A stretch of 64,000 nt of DNA from Kitasatospora sp. NBC_01266. Lineage in GTDB: Bacteria; Actinomycetota; Actinomycetes; Streptomycetales; Streptomycetaceae. Shown here piece after piece: positions 63,356 to 64,000 of this stretch. The stretch is taken from NCBI RefSeq assembly GCF_036242395.1, contig NZ_CP108458.1, forward strand, positions 1,550,001-1,614,000, in the 5' to 3' direction. Numbering within the stretch: the stretch's first letter is position 1; each line of letters opens with the position of its first letter. The notes beneath the pieces were generated by a model. That model was given only the letters and a program-made list of their open reading frames with translations. It did not search any database and was not told where the DNA came from. Made by a program: the position numbers and the translations under genes.

Positions 63356-64000
63356 CGGAGGTTCTCCCGCAGGTCCCAGAGCCGGCGCCAGAGCGCGGAG
63401 CCGTCCTCGGCCCGGCGCCGCACCGGGCCGTCCCAGTAGCCCAGCAGCCGGCCGTGGTCGGCCGGGTCGTCCTTGTGGACGGCGCCGAGCAGGTGTCCGG
63501 GCACCAGGTCCAGCACATCGGCGCCGGCGAAGTAGGCGCCGGCCACGCCGAGCGAGGAGGCGACGTGCACGGCCTCGGCGGTGGACATCACGGTGCCGGG
63601 CCGCTCGACGTCCCAGCCCTCGGCGGAGCGTCCGGTGCGCAGGTCGCGGAAGACGGTGACCAGCACGTCGAGGACCGCGTCGTCCACCGCGAAGGCCGCG
63701 CCGGCCCGCTGCACGGCGGCGGTGGCCTGGCCGCGGACCAGCGACAGCTCGGCGTCGGCGTCGGCGATCGGGTGGACGGTCTCGAAGTTGAACCGGCGCT
63801 TGAGCGCGGCGGACATCTCCGACACGCCCCGGTCGCGCAGGTTCGCGGTGGCGATCACCGTGAAGCCGGGCACGGCCGCCGCCGAAGCGTCCGAAGTCCC
63901 GGCCAGCTCGGGGATGTTGAGACGACGGTCGGAGAGGATCGACACCAGCGCGTCCTGCACCTCCGGCAGGCAGCGGGTGATCTCCTCGATCCGGGCCACC
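63352..64000 (-). CDS. MoxR-type AAA+ ATPase, 5' end outside window
   Basis: The frame is open to the window edge, so at least 215 residues of the C-terminal part are seen. RIEEITRCLPEVQDALVSILSDRRL follows where Walker B would be, FTVIATANLRDRG is sensor 1 and ALKRRFNFETV supplies the arginine finger. The C-terminal lid with sensor 2 follows. Walker A is beyond the edge. MoxR ATPases act as chaperones with VWA partners to insert cofactors or remodel complexes. The ATGA overlap (63352-63355) with the DUF5682-VWA gene fixes the partnership. Confidence 0.9.
   Translation of the reverse strand, partial: VARIEEITRCLPEVQDALVSILSDRRLNIPELAGTSDASAAAVPGFTVIATANLRDRGVSEMSAALKRRFNFETVHPIADADAELSLVRGQATAAVQRAGAAFAVDDAVLDVLVTVFRDLRTGRSAEGWDVERPGTVMSTAEAVHVASSLGVAGAYFAGADVLDLVPGHLLGAVHKDDPADHGRLLGYWDGPVRRRAEDGSALWRRLWDLRENLR

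Noticed and set aside
59981..63439. 1152-aa open frame on the plus strand across the DUF5682-VWA gene
   Set aside because: Mirror frame of the real gene, low-complexity Gly/Gln/Arg sequence, no ribosome-binding site or motif.

Overview
High-GC actinomycete chromosome, most like Streptomyces or a close relative (Streptomycetaceae). The evidence is very high GC, frequent GTG starts, start/stop overlaps (ATGA, GTGA) within operons, Tat-exported enzymes, many TetR and luciferase-like (LLM) genes, a Fur/KatG pair, short cysteine-type leader peptides, and a 25-codon gene resembling the actinobacterial ribosomal protein bL37. I saw no rRNA, tRNA, CRISPR array, insertion sequence or phage genes. This is accessory, secondary-metabolism-rich sequence. 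All calls come from reading the sequence; no database search was run.

Layout. 1-2.8 kb: the end of a membrane-anchored protein and an eCIS-core (DUF4157) protein, possibly the edge of a contractile-injection locus. 2.8-9.6 kb: regulator/target sets, namely a divergent cupin/TetR pair, a broken sugar epimerase, an FAD monooxygenase with a TetR gene, and a TetR-MFS operon with twin operators. 9.6-11.8 kb: Tat-exported phospholipase C. 11.9-22.1 kb: an organosulfur-type locus. Four LLM flavin monooxygenases, a flavin reductase and a cupin/zinc-ribbon protein run leftward, and an amino-acid-type ABC transporter runs rightward. Each arm begins with its own short leader peptide carrying the same RHIDL-RV--ALC motif. 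22.4-25.5 kb: divergent Fur regulator and catalase-peroxidase KatG. 25.8-27.3 kb: NCS1 permease behind a perfect Crp-type box. 27.3-28.4 kb: decayed Rhs toxin tail and a possible immunity gene. 28.4-29.5 kb: terpene synthase of the 2-methylisoborneol type. 30.1-33.8 kb: a trio of DapD-like acyltransferase, acyl-CoA-dehydrogenase-like protein and AMP ligase. 34-40.5 kb: small membrane protein, MurG paralog, serine-less hydrolase, sirtuin, DUF2252 protein, universal stress protein and TPR protein.

40.5-44 kb: two-component system co-transcribed with a membrane protein and facing a second small membrane protein. 44.1-51.7 kb: a putative tailoring cluster around a divergent promoter (Tat FAD oxidoreductase, cupin, MFS exporter, LLM oxidoreductase and double SnoaL protein on the left; a Cys-nucleophile hydrolase and a single SnoaL protein on the right). 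51.8-52.7 kb: an isoprenylcysteine-methyltransferase-like membrane protein and the bL37-like gene. 53.2-57.6 kb: a compact NRPS-like enzyme (A-T-reductase) overlapped by a P450. 57.7-64 kb: a SWIM zinc-finger protein, a DUF5682-VWA fusion and a MoxR-type AAA+ ATPase running off the right edge, an operon resembling MoxR/VWA chaperone or conflict modules.

The parts most worth following are the paired leader peptides with the LLM/ABC locus, the A-T-R/P450 pair, the DapD-like trio, the MoxR/DUF5682-VWA/SWIM operon and the Rhs remnant with its in-frame stop.
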